64,000 bases of DNA from the NCBI RefSeq assembly GCF_030545015.1, contig NZ_CP120653.1:1240001-1304000 (forward strand). Reading direction: 5' to 3'. The DNA comes from Myroides sp. JBRI-B21084. Its GTDB lineage: Bacteria; Bacteroidota; Bacteroidia; Flavobacteriales; Flavobacteriaceae. Shown piece after piece: positions 1 through 8,361 of the stretch. Each line of letters starts with the position of its first letter. Positions within the stretch are counted from its first letter, which is position 1. The notes under the pieces were generated by a model. It had not been told where the DNA came from, searched no databases, and was given only the letters and a program-made list of their open reading frames with translations. The translations under genes were made by a program, and so were the position numbers.

Positions 1-8
1 TATCATAT

Positions 9-467
9 TTATATATTTTCTAATTGTATCTTTATCTTCTCGCAAGCATCATTCAACATGTTATACACGTTTTCAAAACCTTGTTCGCCGCCGTAATAGG
101 GGTCTGGAACTTCAAGTTCTGAATTAGGGAAGCTTTCATTTAAAATTAATTCAACTTTATCAATAGCATTGTTATTAGGTGCTAGTTTACAAACGTTAAT
201 GTAATTGCTTTTATCCATTACATAAATTTTATCAAATTTGTCAAAGTCTTCCACCAAAAATAAACGTGCGCGTTGATTGGTAATGTCAATACCGTATTTT
301 TTAGCAATTGCTATGCTGCGTTTATCGGGTAATTCACCAGAATGCCAAGCGCCTGTACCTGCAGAATCTACAAAAACGGTAGCAGGGTTTACTTTACTTT
401 TTAAAATTCCTTCTGCTAAGGGTGATCGGCAAATATTGCCTAAACATACCATTAAAATTCGCGTCAT
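9..467 (-). CDS. Low-molecular-weight protein-tyrosine-phosphatase
   Basis: A 152-residue cytoplasmic phosphatase of the low-molecular-weight PTP/arsenate reductase fold. The N-terminal P-loop CLGNICRS gives the CX5R signature (Cys8 nucleophile, Arg14), and the general acid is Asp122 in VPDPYYGG. The length is normal for the family. Its ATG shares one base with the dnaA stop (TAATG), so it is the second gene of a dnaA operon and probably translationally coupled. An ATG on the same strand at 6-4, at the very edge of the window, may begin the next gene of the operon, but nothing of it can be read. The natural substrate is unknown; the DPYY motif favours tyrosine phosphatase over arsenate reductase. 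Confidence 0.93.
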   Translation of the reverse strand: MTRILMVCLGNICRSPLAEGILKSKVNPATVFVDSAGTGAWHSGELPDKRSIAIAKKYGIDITNQRARLFLVEDFDKFDKIYVMDKSNYINVCKLAPNNNAIDKVELILNESFPNSELEVPDPYYGGEQGFENVYNMLNDACEKIKIQLENI

Positions 468-1906
468 TAAATAGATAATTTTTTGTTGATATCATCAAAA
501 TGACTTTTGAATTCTTTATCCGTTTCTAAAAGATTATCTACTGTTTTGCAAGCATGTAAAACCGTTGCGTGATCACGATCACCAATTTGCGAACCAATAT
601 TTGCTAACGAAGCTTTGGTGTATTTTTTTGCAAAGAACATAGCTAATTGTCTGGCTTGTACAATGTTGCGTTTTCTTGATTTTGAACAAAGGGTATCTAT
701 ATCTAATTCAAAATAATCAGATACTACCTTTTGAATGTAATCAATAGATATTTCTTTACGTATGTTTTTAACAAATTTTTCAATTACCGTTTTAGCTAAA
801 TCAATAGTAACTTCTTTTTTGTTAAAAGACGATTGCGCGATTAATGAAATAATGGCACCTTCTAATTCACGTACATTTGTTTTAACGTGTTTAGCAACGT
901 ATTCAACAACATCGTTTGATATTTCAACACCATCGCGGTACAAAATGTTTTTTAAAATGTTTACACGGGTTTCAAAATCAGGATGCATAATTTCTGCCGA
1001 TAATCCCCATTTAAAACGCGATAACAAGCGTTGTTCAATATCTTGCATATCAACGGGTGCCTTGTCTGAAGTTAAAATAACTTGTTTGCCGTTTTGATGC
1101 AAGTAGTTAAATATATGGAAGAAAACATCTTGTGTTCCTGATTTTCCAGATAAAAACTGAATATCATCTACAATTAAAACATCTATTAATTGATAAAAAT
1201 AGATAAAATCGTTACGTGTTTGTTTCCTAACCGAATCAACATATTGTTGTGTAAAAACTTCGGCAGAAATATATAAAACCGTTTTTTCGGGATATTTTTC
1301 TTTAATCTCAACACCAATTGCATGTGCTAAGTGTGTTTTTCCTAGTCCTACACCACCGTAAATTAAAAAGGGGTTAAATGCTGTACCACCAGGTTTGTTT
1401 GCAACTGCCATACCTGCACTTCTAGCTAATCGGTTTGATTCGCCTTCTAAAAAATTATCGAAGCTATAGTTGGAGTTTAATTGCGATTCTATTTTTACAT
1501 TGCGTATACCAGGTATTACAAACGGATTTTTTAATTCGGGATTTTTTGTTTGTACAGGTACATCTAACTCTTGTGTTTTAACAGGTTCTCTTTGGGTACT
1601 AGGCAATTGCTCGGTAAACGGTTGTTTTGTTCCCGATGCGTTTTCCATTTTAATTTTATACAATAACTTTGCCTTAGGACCTAGTTCCTTAGTTAATGCA
1701 GATTTTAATACCTTTACATAATGTTCTTCTAACCATTCGTAGAAGAATTTACTTGGTACTTGAATATACAAAGCGTTTTCTGTTAACTCAATAGCCTCAA
1801 TTGGTTCAAACCAAGTTTTGAACGCCTGATCGCCAATGTTGTCTTTTATGTATTGAAGACAACGATTCCAAACAGTTATTGCGGTTTCTTGTGTAAAGTC
1901 AAGCAT
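467..1906 (-). CDS. dnaA: Chromosomal replication initiator protein DnaA
   Basis: Initiator ATPase that binds DnaA boxes, opens the origin and loads the helicase. All four domains are visible: domain I (residues 1-80, FKTWFEPIEAIEL), a variable linker (about 90-145), the AAA+ domain with Walker A GGVGLGKTH (184-192) and Walker B VLIVDD (243-248), and the C-terminal DNA-binding domain with the signature GDRDHATVLHACKTV near residues 440-455. At 479 residues it has the usual length. It is followed directly by the phosphatase gene with a one-base overlap. Its 164-base upstream region holds a TTATNCACA-type DnaA box and a tandem repeat, which suggests autoregulation. Confidence 0.98.
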   Translation of the reverse strand: MLDFTQETAITVWNRCLQYIKDNIGDQAFKTWFEPIEAIELTENALYIQVPSKFFYEWLEEHYVKVLKSALTKELGPKAKLLYKIKMENASGTKQPFTEQLPSTQREPVKTQELDVPVQTKNPELKNPFVIPGIRNVKIESQLNSNYSFDNFLEGESNRLARSAGMAVANKPGGTAFNPFLIYGGVGLGKTHLAHAIGVEIKEKYPEKTVLYISAEVFTQQYVDSVRKQTRNDFIYFYQLIDVLIVDDIQFLSGKSGTQDVFFHIFNYLHQNGKQVILTSDKAPVDMQDIEQRLLSRFKWGLSAEIMHPDFETRVNILKNILYRDGVEISNDVVEYVAKHVKTNVRELEGAIISLIAQSSFNKKEVTIDLAKTVIEKFVKNIRKEISIDYIQKVVSDYFELDIDTLCSKSRKRNIVQARQLAMFFAKKYTKASLANIGSQIGDRDHATVLHACKTVDNLLETDKEFKSHFDDINKKLSI

Positions 1907-1915
1907 TTTTTTCTG

Positions 1916-1942
1916 TAATAATAGTGTTTAATAATAGTGTTT
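1916..1942. repeat. Two tandem copies of a 13-bp unit in the dnaA leader
   Basis: TAATAATAGTGTT occurs twice head to tail with period 13 (1916-1928 and 1929-1941, plus one further matching T). It lies 10-36 bases upstream of the dnaA ATG, so it would fall in the leader or promoter of dnaA. No known binding motif is recognised in it. Confidence 0.6.
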
Positions 1943-1979
1943 TAAAGAGTTACATAAAACACATTTTCATTTACAAATA

Positions 1980-1988
1980 TGTGAATAA
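1980..1988 (-). promoter_or_regulatory. Candidate DnaA box upstream of dnaA
   Basis: The minus strand reads TTATTCACA, an exact match to the DnaA-box consensus TTATNCACA, 74 bases upstream of the dnaA start. I found only one such box in this gap, so it fits autoregulation of dnaA better than a full replication origin. Confidence 0.4.
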
Positions 1989-2070
1989 AATTCATCAAAA
2001 AAAATGATTTTTGTATTTGATTTTTAGAAATAAAATTGTAAGTACTGTTTTTATTTAATTAAAAAAACTA

Positions 2071-2481
2071 ATGTTAATTTATATGCAACAAGATACAATA
2101 AAAGTACGTGTGCGTTATGCAGAAACCGACCAAATGGGTGTGGTTTATCATGGTAATTATGCTCAATATTTTGAAATGGGTAGGGTGGAATGGCTTAGAA
2201 ATAAAGGGATTTCATATAAAGAACTAGAAATGCAAGGAATTATGTTACCTGTGGTTTCGTTACATATGAATTACAAAAAACCTGCGTATTATGATGACGA
2301 ATTATCTATTGTTACTACGATGATTTACTTAGGTGGTGTAAAGATTGAATTTAACTATGAAATTTTTAATGAACAAGGCGACTTATTAACAACTGCACAT
2401 ACTGTTTTGGTGTTTGTAGATATGAAAACCAAGCGCCCTACTGCAGTTCCTGATTTTTTAATGAAGTTAGTAAACGGGTAA
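2071..2481 (+). CDS. Acyl-CoA thioesterase, YbgC/4-hydroxybenzoyl-CoA thioesterase family
   Basis: A 136-residue single hot-dog-fold thioesterase that hydrolyses acyl-CoA (or acyl-ACP) thioesters in the cytoplasm. The N-terminal family signature is clear: RYAETDQMGVVYHGNY followed by YFEMGRVEWLR, with the catalytic Asp in TDQMGVVYH. Length is typical. Translation could start at ATG 2071 or at ATG 2083 (MQQDTIKV); both leave the domain whole, and the later start fits homologue length slightly better. It stands alone, divergent from dnaA and convergent with the YigZ-family gene. Chain-length specificity cannot be told from sequence. Confidence 0.88.
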   Translation: MLIYMQQDTIKVRVRYAETDQMGVVYHGNYAQYFEMGRVEWLRNKGISYKELEMQGIMLPVVSLHMNYKKPAYYDDELSIVTTMIYLGGVKIEFNYEIFNEQGDLLTTAHTVLVFVDMKTKRPTAVPDFLMKLVNG

Positions 2482-2500
2482 ATGCAACCAAGCTTGTAGA

Positions 2501-3109
2501 TTAGTTTTTTTTTTCGGTAATCTCAACTTCAAAAATGTGATTAAAGGCATTGTAAATTTCGTCTTTTTGAGTTAATCGGCAGGAAATTTCAATTAAGCAA
2601 CTTAATTCTAAAACTTGGTTTACAATATTTACGTTTTTTTCTTTAATAACACGCATTACTTTATTCATGTTTTTGTAATCAAACTTAATTAAGTAGTGTG
2701 TGTTTATTGTTTTTTCAATAATTATACTGTTTTGTAGTGCCATTTCGGCAGCAGTTTTATAAGCGGAAACCAAACCGCCAACTCCTAATTTAACTCCACC
2801 AAAATAACGTACCACAACTATTAAAATATTTGTAACATTAAACGATTGAATTTGTCCGTAAATAGGCATACCTGCGCTGTTGTTAGGTTCGCCATCATCG
2901 TTAGCCCTATAAGTAGTTTTTAAAGTGCCTAATTGATATGCATAACACCAATGCCTTGCAGCGTAATGTTGTTTTTTAAGTTGTTCTAAAATTTCTTTTA
3001 CCTCACTTTCGGTTTGTACAGGAAAAGCATAACCATAAAATTTACTGTTTTTTTCTTTAAACAATATTTCTTCGCTAGGGCTTTCTATTGTTTTAAAAGT
3101 ATCAGTCAT
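2501..3109 (-). CDS. YigZ/IMPACT family protein (UPF0029)
   Basis: A 202-residue protein of the YigZ/IMPACT family. The N-terminal UPF0029 domain carries the hallmark region RANDDGEPNNSAGMPIYGQI (about residues 68-87) and VVVRYFGGVKLGVGGLVSAY; the C-terminal part is the smaller DUF1949-like domain. The bacterial function is poorly defined (eukaryotic IMPACT regulates GCN2; a role in translation has been suggested). Its ATG overlaps the end of ribD by 8 bases, so the two are co-transcribed and probably coupled. The functional link to riboflavin synthesis is not obvious. Confidence 0.88.
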   Translation of the reverse strand: MTDTFKTIESPSEEILFKEKNSKFYGYAFPVQTESEVKEILEQLKKQHYAARHWCYAYQLGTLKTTYRANDDGEPNNSAGMPIYGQIQSFNVTNILIVVVRYFGGVKLGVGGLVSAYKTAAEMALQNSIIIEKTINTHYLIKFDYKNMNKVMRVIKEKNVNIVNQVLELSCLIEISCRLTQKDEIYNAFNHIFEVEITEKKN

Positions 3110-4151
3110 TTTTTGGGTTTTTGAAATAAGTTAAAATGTTATTTTTAATTTTTTGAGTTGAAATTTGAGTTGCATTATTTAACAATGCTGCTTTTATTCC
3201 TGTTTTAAGTTGAATTTCGCTTTTAAAAACGCGTGCTTCATTCCAATAATTTGCATTAATAAATTGCTGAAGTGTGTTGGTGCCTCCTTCAATTATTAGC
3301 GATTGTAAATTTTCTTCCATACAAATTCTTACAACTTCGACAGGTAAATTTTTAAAATCTATTTTTTTATAAATGATTTTATCAATTGGTTTTAAAGGTA
3401 ATTCTGCACACAAGCAAATGGTTTTTCCATCAAAATTTGTAATTGCAAAGGCCGTGTTTATTTTATGATTGGTATCAATATAAATACGTACCAAATTTTT
3501 TCCAAAAAAATCACGAGTTGTTAACGACGGATTATCTTTTAAAACCGTTTGTGTTCCTACTAAAATAGCCATTTCTTCGCTGCGCCATTTATGTGTAAGT
3601 TGGCGCGCGTAATTGTTTGAAATCCAAACAGGTTTTTGCTCGTTTTGATTTTTTGGAGCTGTAAATCCATCGGCCGACTCAGCCCATTTTAAAATAATAT
3701 AAGGTTGTTTTTTTTGATTAAAAGTAAAAAAACGTTGGTTGCTTTTTATACATTCATTTTCTAAAATTCCAACCAAAACATTCACACCTGCATTTTTAAG
3801 TTTTTCAATGCCTTTACCTGCAACTTTCGCAAACGGATCCACACAACCAATTACCACATTTGGTATTTGCATGTTTACAATTAAATCGGCACAAGGCGGT
3901 GTTTTTCCAAAATGGCTACAAGGTTCTAAAGTTACAAACAAAGTACTTTGCTTTAGTAAATCTTTATTTTTAACTGCATTTATAGCGTTTACTTCGGCAT
4001 GTGCACCGCCAAAAGCACTTGTAAAACCTTCGCCAATAATTGTATCTTTGTGAACAATTACTGCACCAACCGATGGATTTGGCATAGCGGCAGCTAACCC
4101 TTTTTTAGCTAAAAATAAAGCCCTTTGCATAAAATGTTCGTTGGTACGCAT
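3102..4151 (-). CDS. ribD: Bifunctional riboflavin biosynthesis deaminase/reductase RibD
   Basis: A cytoplasmic two-domain enzyme of riboflavin synthesis that deaminates the pyrimidine product of GTP cyclohydrolase II and then reduces its ribosyl side chain with NADPH. The N-terminal deaminase (residues 1-145) shows the zinc site HAEVNAI and PCSHFGKTPPC. The C-terminal reductase (150-349) shows KWAESADGF and the later EGGTNTLQQFI. At 349 residues the fusion has normal length. A shorter start at Met8 is possible. It is divergent from prmC and upstream of the YigZ-family gene. ribH lies 9 kb away at 13.1 kb, so the pathway is dispersed. Confidence 0.95.
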   Translation of the reverse strand: MRTNEHFMQRALFLAKKGLAAAMPNPSVGAVIVHKDTIIGEGFTSAFGGAHAEVNAINAVKNKDLLKQSTLFVTLEPCSHFGKTPPCADLIVNMQIPNVVIGCVDPFAKVAGKGIEKLKNAGVNVLVGILENECIKSNQRFFTFNQKKQPYIILKWAESADGFTAPKNQNEQKPVWISNNYARQLTHKWRSEEMAILVGTQTVLKDNPSLTTRDFFGKNLVRIYIDTNHKINTAFAITNFDGKTICLCAELPLKPIDKIIYKKIDFKNLPVEVVRICMEENLQSLIIEGGTNTLQQFINANYWNEARVFKSEIQLKTGIKAALLNNATQISTQKIKNNILTYFKNPKND

Positions 4152-4181
4152 GTGATAGTTTTTTTACAAAATTATAAAAAG

Positions 4182-5036
4182 ATGACGGTTAACAATTATA
4201 AAAATATATTTCTAAACCAACTTCCTTTATTTTATGATGAAACAGAGCGATTGAATTTGTTTTATTTGGTAATGGAATTTGTATTGAATTACAGCAAAGT
4301 TGATGTTGTTTTGAATGGGAACGAGTCGGTTTTGATGAAAAATCAGTCAAAAATAGATGCTGTTATTAAGCGTTTGCAAAATAACGAACCCATACAATAT
4401 ATAACTCAGCAAGCAAATTTTTATGGTTACGATTTTAAAGTATCGCCTGCAACATTAATTCCTAGACCCGAAACAGAGGAATTAGTAGAGTGGATTTTAA
4501 CCGAAATGAACAAACAACCTACCAAAAAATGGCGTGTTTTAGATATTGGTACAGGTACAGGTTGTATACCCATTACTATTAAAAAGGAATTTCCGTTAGC
4601 AACAGTTTCGGCAATTGATGTATCTGTTAATGCACTTAAAATTGCTAATGAAAATGCTGTGAATCTGCAAGCTGAAGTTACTTTTATTGAACAAGATATT
4701 TTGTGCACAAAGCAATTAGATACTTATGATATCATCGTTTCAAATCCGCCTTACGTTCGCAATCTTGAAAAAGTAGAAATTAACCAAAATGTATTGCAAC
4801 ACGAACCTCATTTAGCTTTGTTTGTAGATGATAATGATCCGTTAATTTTTTACCGAAAAATTTCACAACTAGCAAATAAATGCTTAGACGATAGCGGTTT
4901 TTTATTTTTTGAAATCAACCAATATTTAGGAAATGAAATGAAACAAATGGTTTCGGAATATTTTAAATCAATTGAATTGAAAAAAGATTTTATAGAAAAC
5001 AATCGCATGTTAAAAGCAAGCTTAAAAATCAAGTAA
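4182..5036 (+). CDS. prmC: Release factor glutamine methyltransferase PrmC (HemK)
   Basis: A SAM-dependent methyltransferase that N5-methylates the Gln of the GGQ motif in release factors RF1/RF2. An N-terminal helical domain (residues 1-80) precedes the Rossmann domain with VLDIGTGTGCIPI (motif I) and the catalytic NPPY in VSNPPYVRN. I start it at ATG 4182 (MTVNNYKNIF, 284 residues). The longer frame from 4125 would run into the divergent ribD coding region and adds residues unlike the family. Unusually compared with many bacteria, no release factor gene is adjacent. Confidence 0.93.
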   Translation: MTVNNYKNIFLNQLPLFYDETERLNLFYLVMEFVLNYSKVDVVLNGNESVLMKNQSKIDAVIKRLQNNEPIQYITQQANFYGYDFKVSPATLIPRPETEELVEWILTEMNKQPTKKWRVLDIGTGTGCIPITIKKEFPLATVSAIDVSVNALKIANENAVNLQAEVTFIEQDILCTKQLDTYDIIVSNPPYVRNLEKVEINQNVLQHEPHLALFVDDNDPLIFYRKISQLANKCLDDSGFLFFEINQYLGNEMKQMVSEYFKSIELKKDFIENNRMLKASLKIK

Positions 5037-5077
5037 ACTTTAAACATTTCGGTTAATAACTTTCAAACTATATCTAC

Positions 5078-5085
5078 TATATTTG
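5078..5085 (+). promoter_or_regulatory. Candidate Bacteroidota -7 box for hisS
   Basis: TATATTTG matches the TAnnTTTG -7 consensus of the Bacteroidota primary sigma factor, 17 bases upstream of the hisS ATG. A good -33 TTG at the expected spacing is not seen. Confidence 0.4.
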
Positions 5086-5102
5086 CATAAATAAAAATTA
5101 AA

Positions 5103-6476
5103 ATGGCACAAAAACCAAGTATTCCTAAAGGAACAAGAGATTTTTCTCCAATCGAAGTAGCAAAGCGTCAATACATTATATCTACCATAAAAAAACATTT
5201 TGAACGCAGCGGTTTTCAACCAATTGAAACACCTTCGTTTGAAAATTCTGAAACCTTAATGGGTAAATATGGAGAAGAAGGTGATCGTTTAATTTTTAAA
5301 ATTTTAAATTCTGGTGATTATCTTTCTAAGGTCAACGAAACCTTATTAAACGAAAAAAACAGCCAAAAAGTAACCTCACAAATATCAGAAAAAGCGTTGC
5401 GTTATGATTTAACGGTTCCGTTTGCACGTTTTGTAGTTCAACATCAAAACGAATTAGAATTTCCGTTTAAACGCTACCAAATACAACCGGTTTGGCGTGC
5501 CGATCGTCCGCAAAAGGGGCGTTATCGTGAGTTTTACCAATGCGATGCCGATGTAGTAGGATCTACATCGTTATGGCAAGAAGTGGAATTGGTACAGTTG
5601 TACGATGCCGTTTTTACCGATTTAAAAGTAGAAGGCGTTACCATTAAAATTAACAATAGAAAAGTTTTAGCTGGTATTGCCGAAGTTATTGGTGCAAGCG
5701 ATAAATTAATTGACTTTACTGTTGCTTTAGATAAACTAGATAAAATTGGCGAAGAAGGTGTTAAAACTGAAATGTTAGCTAAAGGAATTTCTGAAGAGGC
5801 TTTAGTTAAAGTACAACCTTTATTTGCATTTAACGGAACGTTAACTGAAAAAATTGACCAATTACGCCAATTACTTGCAACTTCTGAAGAAGGCACAAAA
5901 GGGGTAAATGAACTTACTTTTATTTGTGAAACTGTTGAAGAATTAGGCTTACAATCGGCTATTTTAGATTTAGACGTAACATTGGCTCGTGGTTTAAATT
6001 ATTATACGGGAGCTATTTTTGAAGTTGCTGCACCTGCAACGGTTCAATTAGGATCGATAGGTGGCGGTGGCCGTTACGATGATTTAACAGGTATTTTTGG
6101 ATTAAAAAACATGAGTGGTGTTGGTATATCTTTTGGTTTAGATCGCATTTATTTGGTTGTTGAAGAGTTAAACCTATTTCCTAATACAGTTACTAATGTT
6201 ACCGATGTTTTGTTTTTAAATTTTGGCGAAAACGAAGCAAAATATTGTTTAAAAGCAATTGCGAATTTACGTAATAAAGGTGTAAAGTGTGAATTGTATC
6301 CCGATAAAGCAAAAATGGCAAAACAGTTTCAGTATGCCGAGAAAAAAGGAATTAAATACGCTGTAATTGTTGGCGAAACAGAAATGAATCAAAACATATT
6401 TGCTTTGAAAAACTTACAAACTGGTGAGCAGCAAAATGGTACCTTGCAAGATTTACTAGATATTTTAAGTAAATAA
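5103..6476 (+). CDS. hisS: Histidyl-tRNA synthetase
   Basis: A class II aminoacyl-tRNA synthetase charging tRNA-His. Motif 1 region PKGTRDFSP is at the N terminus, motif 2 lies around [20 protein letters not shown], the histidine-specific segment [13 protein letters not shown] and motif 3 [11 protein letters not shown] are in place, and a C-terminal anticodon-binding domain follows (about 360-457). At 457 residues it is slightly longer than the E. coli enzyme, as usual for Bacteroidota. It is transcribed alone and ends at a strong bidirectional hairpin shared with the convergent umuD. Confidence 0.97.
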   Translation: MAQKPSIPKGTRDFSPIEVAKRQYIISTIKKHFERSGFQPIETPSFENSETLMGKYGEEGDRLIFKILNSGDYLSKVNETLLNEKNSQKVTSQISEKALRYDLTVPFARFVVQHQNELEFPFKRYQIQPVWRADRPQKGRYREFYQCDADVVGSTSLWQEVELVQLYDAVFTDLKVEGVTIKINNRKVLAGIAEVIGASDKLIDFTVALDKLDKIGEEGVKTEMLAKGISEEALVKVQPLFAFNGTLTEKIDQLRQLLATSEEGTKGVNELTFICETVEELGLQSAILDLDVTLARGLNYYTGAIFEVAAPATVQLGSIGGGGRYDDLTGIFGLKNMSGVGISFGLDRIYLVVEELNLFPNTVTNVTDVLFLNFGENEAKYCLKAIANLRNKGVKCELYPDKAKMAKQFQYAEKKGIKYAVIVGETEMNQNIFALKNLQTGEQQNGTLQDLLDILSK

Positions 6477-6488
6477 AAGTGCTGCAAA

Positions 6489-6532
6489 AATACACATGCC
6501 CCTAATAGTTAACTATTAGGGGCATGTGTATT
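6489..6532. terminator. 44-bp perfect palindrome, bidirectional terminator
   Basis: Two 22-base arms (6489-6510 and 6511-6532) are perfectly complementary with no spacer; the G+C-rich part is CATGCCCC/GGGGCATG. It lies between the convergent hisS and umuD genes and overlaps the umuD stop codon. A run of five A at 6486-6490 gives the T-tract for leftward transcripts. The T-tract for rightward transcripts is weaker. Confidence 0.85.
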
Positions 6533-7007
6533 AAAACGCCTTTTTGTTGTTTTTTTTCTTTCTTTCGCGCACAATAGTATCTACAACGCCAAGCAGTACT
6601 ACAACATCATCATTAGTTACTTTAAAAGCATCTTTAAAATCTTCATTTATAGCATAAAAAGTATTTGTTTCAGCATTGTATCTTTTTAAGGTAAAGTCTG
6701 AATTATTAACAGAAACTACTGCGTCATCACCATGTTGTAATTCATAGTCTGATCGATTGATGATGATATCGTTCAATTGATAGTCGGGAAACATAGATAA
6801 CCCGCCAATTCTAGTTAAAAACGTACTTTCGGGCTTACTTAAATACAATTGATCTAAACTTATGCGTTCTTGTAAAAAATCTTCTGCAGGCGACGGAAAC
6901 CCAGCGCTTACGTTTCCATGAAATTCAACATAAATAGGTTTGTTTGCGTGATCTAACTTCAATAATTGTAAATCAGTTGAAAATTTTATATTACTTATTA
7001 GCTTCAT
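6531..7007 (-). CDS. umuD: UmuD-like S24 autopeptidase subunit of DNA polymerase V
   Basis: A 158-residue LexA-type serine protease fold without a DNA-binding domain, expected to self-cleave and partner the Y-family polymerase. The cleavage site Ala35-Gly36 lies in NVSAGFPSPAEDF, the nucleophile is Ser71 in GGLSMFP, and the general base is Lys108 in FTLKRY, all in the positions seen in UmuD. Its ATG overlaps the umuC stop (ATGA), so it is translated as the second gene of the operon, the reverse of the E. coli umuDC order. Damage induction is likely, but no LexA box is recognisable. Confidence 0.9.
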   Translation of the reverse strand: MKLISNIKFSTDLQLLKLDHANKPIYVEFHGNVSAGFPSPAEDFLQERISLDQLYLSKPESTFLTRIGGLSMFPDYQLNDIIINRSDYELQHGDDAVVSVNNSDFTLKRYNAETNTFYAINEDFKDAFKVTNDDVVVLLGVVDTIVRERKKKNNKKAF

Positions 7008-8257
7008 ATTATTGTTAAAATATCATTTATATCGGTTGTATAGTTTGGGCTTAATAAATCTTGTCTCATTTTCCATGTTTTATCTAAAGCTTGTGATGCT
7101 AGTTTAATTTTTTTAGAGCCGTATTTAAAATTAAGTTTATCCATTACATTCATTATTTTTCTATGATTTACAGGTTCATCTTCAAATAAATTAAATTGTT
7201 TTTCATTCTCGGGGGCAATTCCGCTCACTATTACACCTGCTTTTTTGTAATGAAGCCCTTGTTTAAAAATATGTTCCAACCCTTTTTTAGCATATTTAGT
7301 AATTTCTATGCTTGAATTTGTTGCAAATGGTATTATAACATTAATTGATTTGTAATATTGTTCATGTGCTTCATTAAAACGGTTTGTAGTAACAAAAACG
7401 GTAACAATATTACATGTGCTTTTTTGGTTTCGAAGTTTTTCGGCACATGTAGTGGCAAAAGTAGAAATACGTTCTTGTAAATAACTTTTGTTGGTGTAAG
7501 TAGTATCAAAACTTCGGGTTGTAGCAATACTTTTTTTACATGGAACATCTTCTAAATTTAAAACAGAAATGCCTTCTAATTCTTTTTTTAAGCGCAAGCC
7601 AACAATCGAAAATTCTTTACGAATGTAATCGCTTGGTAGTTGCGTAAAGTGGTATGCTTTGTTTATGCCTTTTGTTTTTAATTTTTTTGCAAATTGTCTG
7701 CCAATTCCCCAAACATCTTCAATATCCAACCATTTTAAGGCTTTTATTCTTTTTTCTTCAGAATCAATTACATAAACGCCATTTAATTGAGGAAATTTTT
7801 TAGCAATTCGGTTTGCGGCTTTTGCTAATGCTTTAGTTGGTGCCACACCAACGCATGTAGGAATTAAAGTGTTTTGTAAAACTTCGTTACGAATTTTAGA
7901 ACAATATTCGGTTAAATTATATTTTTCAAAACCTTTAAATTTTAAAAAAGATTCATCAATAGAATAAACCTCAATGTCTGGAGTATATTTTTTTAAGATG
8001 CGCGTTACACGATTACTCATATCTCCGTAAAGCGCATAGTTAGACGAGTATACTTGAACGCCTTTTTCTTTAAATACATTTCGATATTCAAAGGCAGGTG
8101 CTCCCATTGGTATTCCTAATGCTTTAGCTTCGTTACTGCGCGCAATTACGCAACCGTCGTTATTACTTAAAATAACAATGGGGGTATTGCGATATTGTGG
8201 TTTAAAAACACGTTCACAACTTGCATAAAAATTATTACAATCAACTAAAGCATACAT
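7004..8257 (-). CDS. umuC: Y-family translesion DNA polymerase, UmuC type
   Basis: An error-prone polymerase catalytic subunit of 417 residues. Catalytic carboxylates are visible in ALVDCNNFYASCE (Asp6) and SIDESFL (Asp101, Glu102). The steric-gate/fingers region SNNDGCVIARSNEAKALGIPMG is typical of UmuC. The helix-hairpin-helix (LDIEDVWGIGRQ) and little-finger domain follow, and the C-terminal DUF4113-like tail ends in LSPNYTTDINDILTI. Length is normal. It is first in a two-gene operon with umuD (4-base overlap). A -7-like box lies only 4 bases upstream of the ATG. Confidence 0.95.
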   Translation of the reverse strand: MYALVDCNNFYASCERVFKPQYRNTPIVILSNNDGCVIARSNEAKALGIPMGAPAFEYRNVFKEKGVQVYSSNYALYGDMSNRVTRILKKYTPDIEVYSIDESFLKFKGFEKYNLTEYCSKIRNEVLQNTLIPTCVGVAPTKALAKAANRIAKKFPQLNGVYVIDSEEKRIKALKWLDIEDVWGIGRQFAKKLKTKGINKAYHFTQLPSDYIRKEFSIVGLRLKKELEGISVLNLEDVPCKKSIATTRSFDTTYTNKSYLQERISTFATTCAEKLRNQKSTCNIVTVFVTTNRFNEAHEQYYKSINVIIPFATNSSIEITKYAKKGLEHIFKQGLHYKKAGVIVSGIAPENEKQFNLFEDEPVNHRKIMNVMDKLNFKYGSKKIKLASQALDKTWKMRQDLLSPNYTTDINDILTII

Positions 8258-8261
8258 GCAG

Positions 8262-8269
8262 CAAATTTA
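8262..8269 (-). promoter_or_regulatory. Candidate -7 box immediately upstream of umuC
   Basis: The minus strand reads TAAATTTG, matching TAnnTTTG, with only four bases between it and the umuC ATG. If used, the mRNA would be leaderless or nearly so. No -33 box is seen. Confidence 0.25.
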
Positions 8270-8361
8270 TATTTTTATAAAATGGCAGAAAGTTAAAATT
8301 TGTCGTTTTAATACGATATAATAACCCAACAACATAGTATAAAATTACAAATGTCTATAAA

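Noticed and set aside
1..8. Start of another gene downstream of the phosphatase
   Set aside because: An ATG on the minus strand at 6-4 is visible, but only two codons lie in the window, too little to call a gene.
1907..2070. Replication origin in the dnaA upstream gap
   Set aside because: One DnaA box only, no box cluster and a short gap. The origin may be elsewhere; GC-skew is needed.
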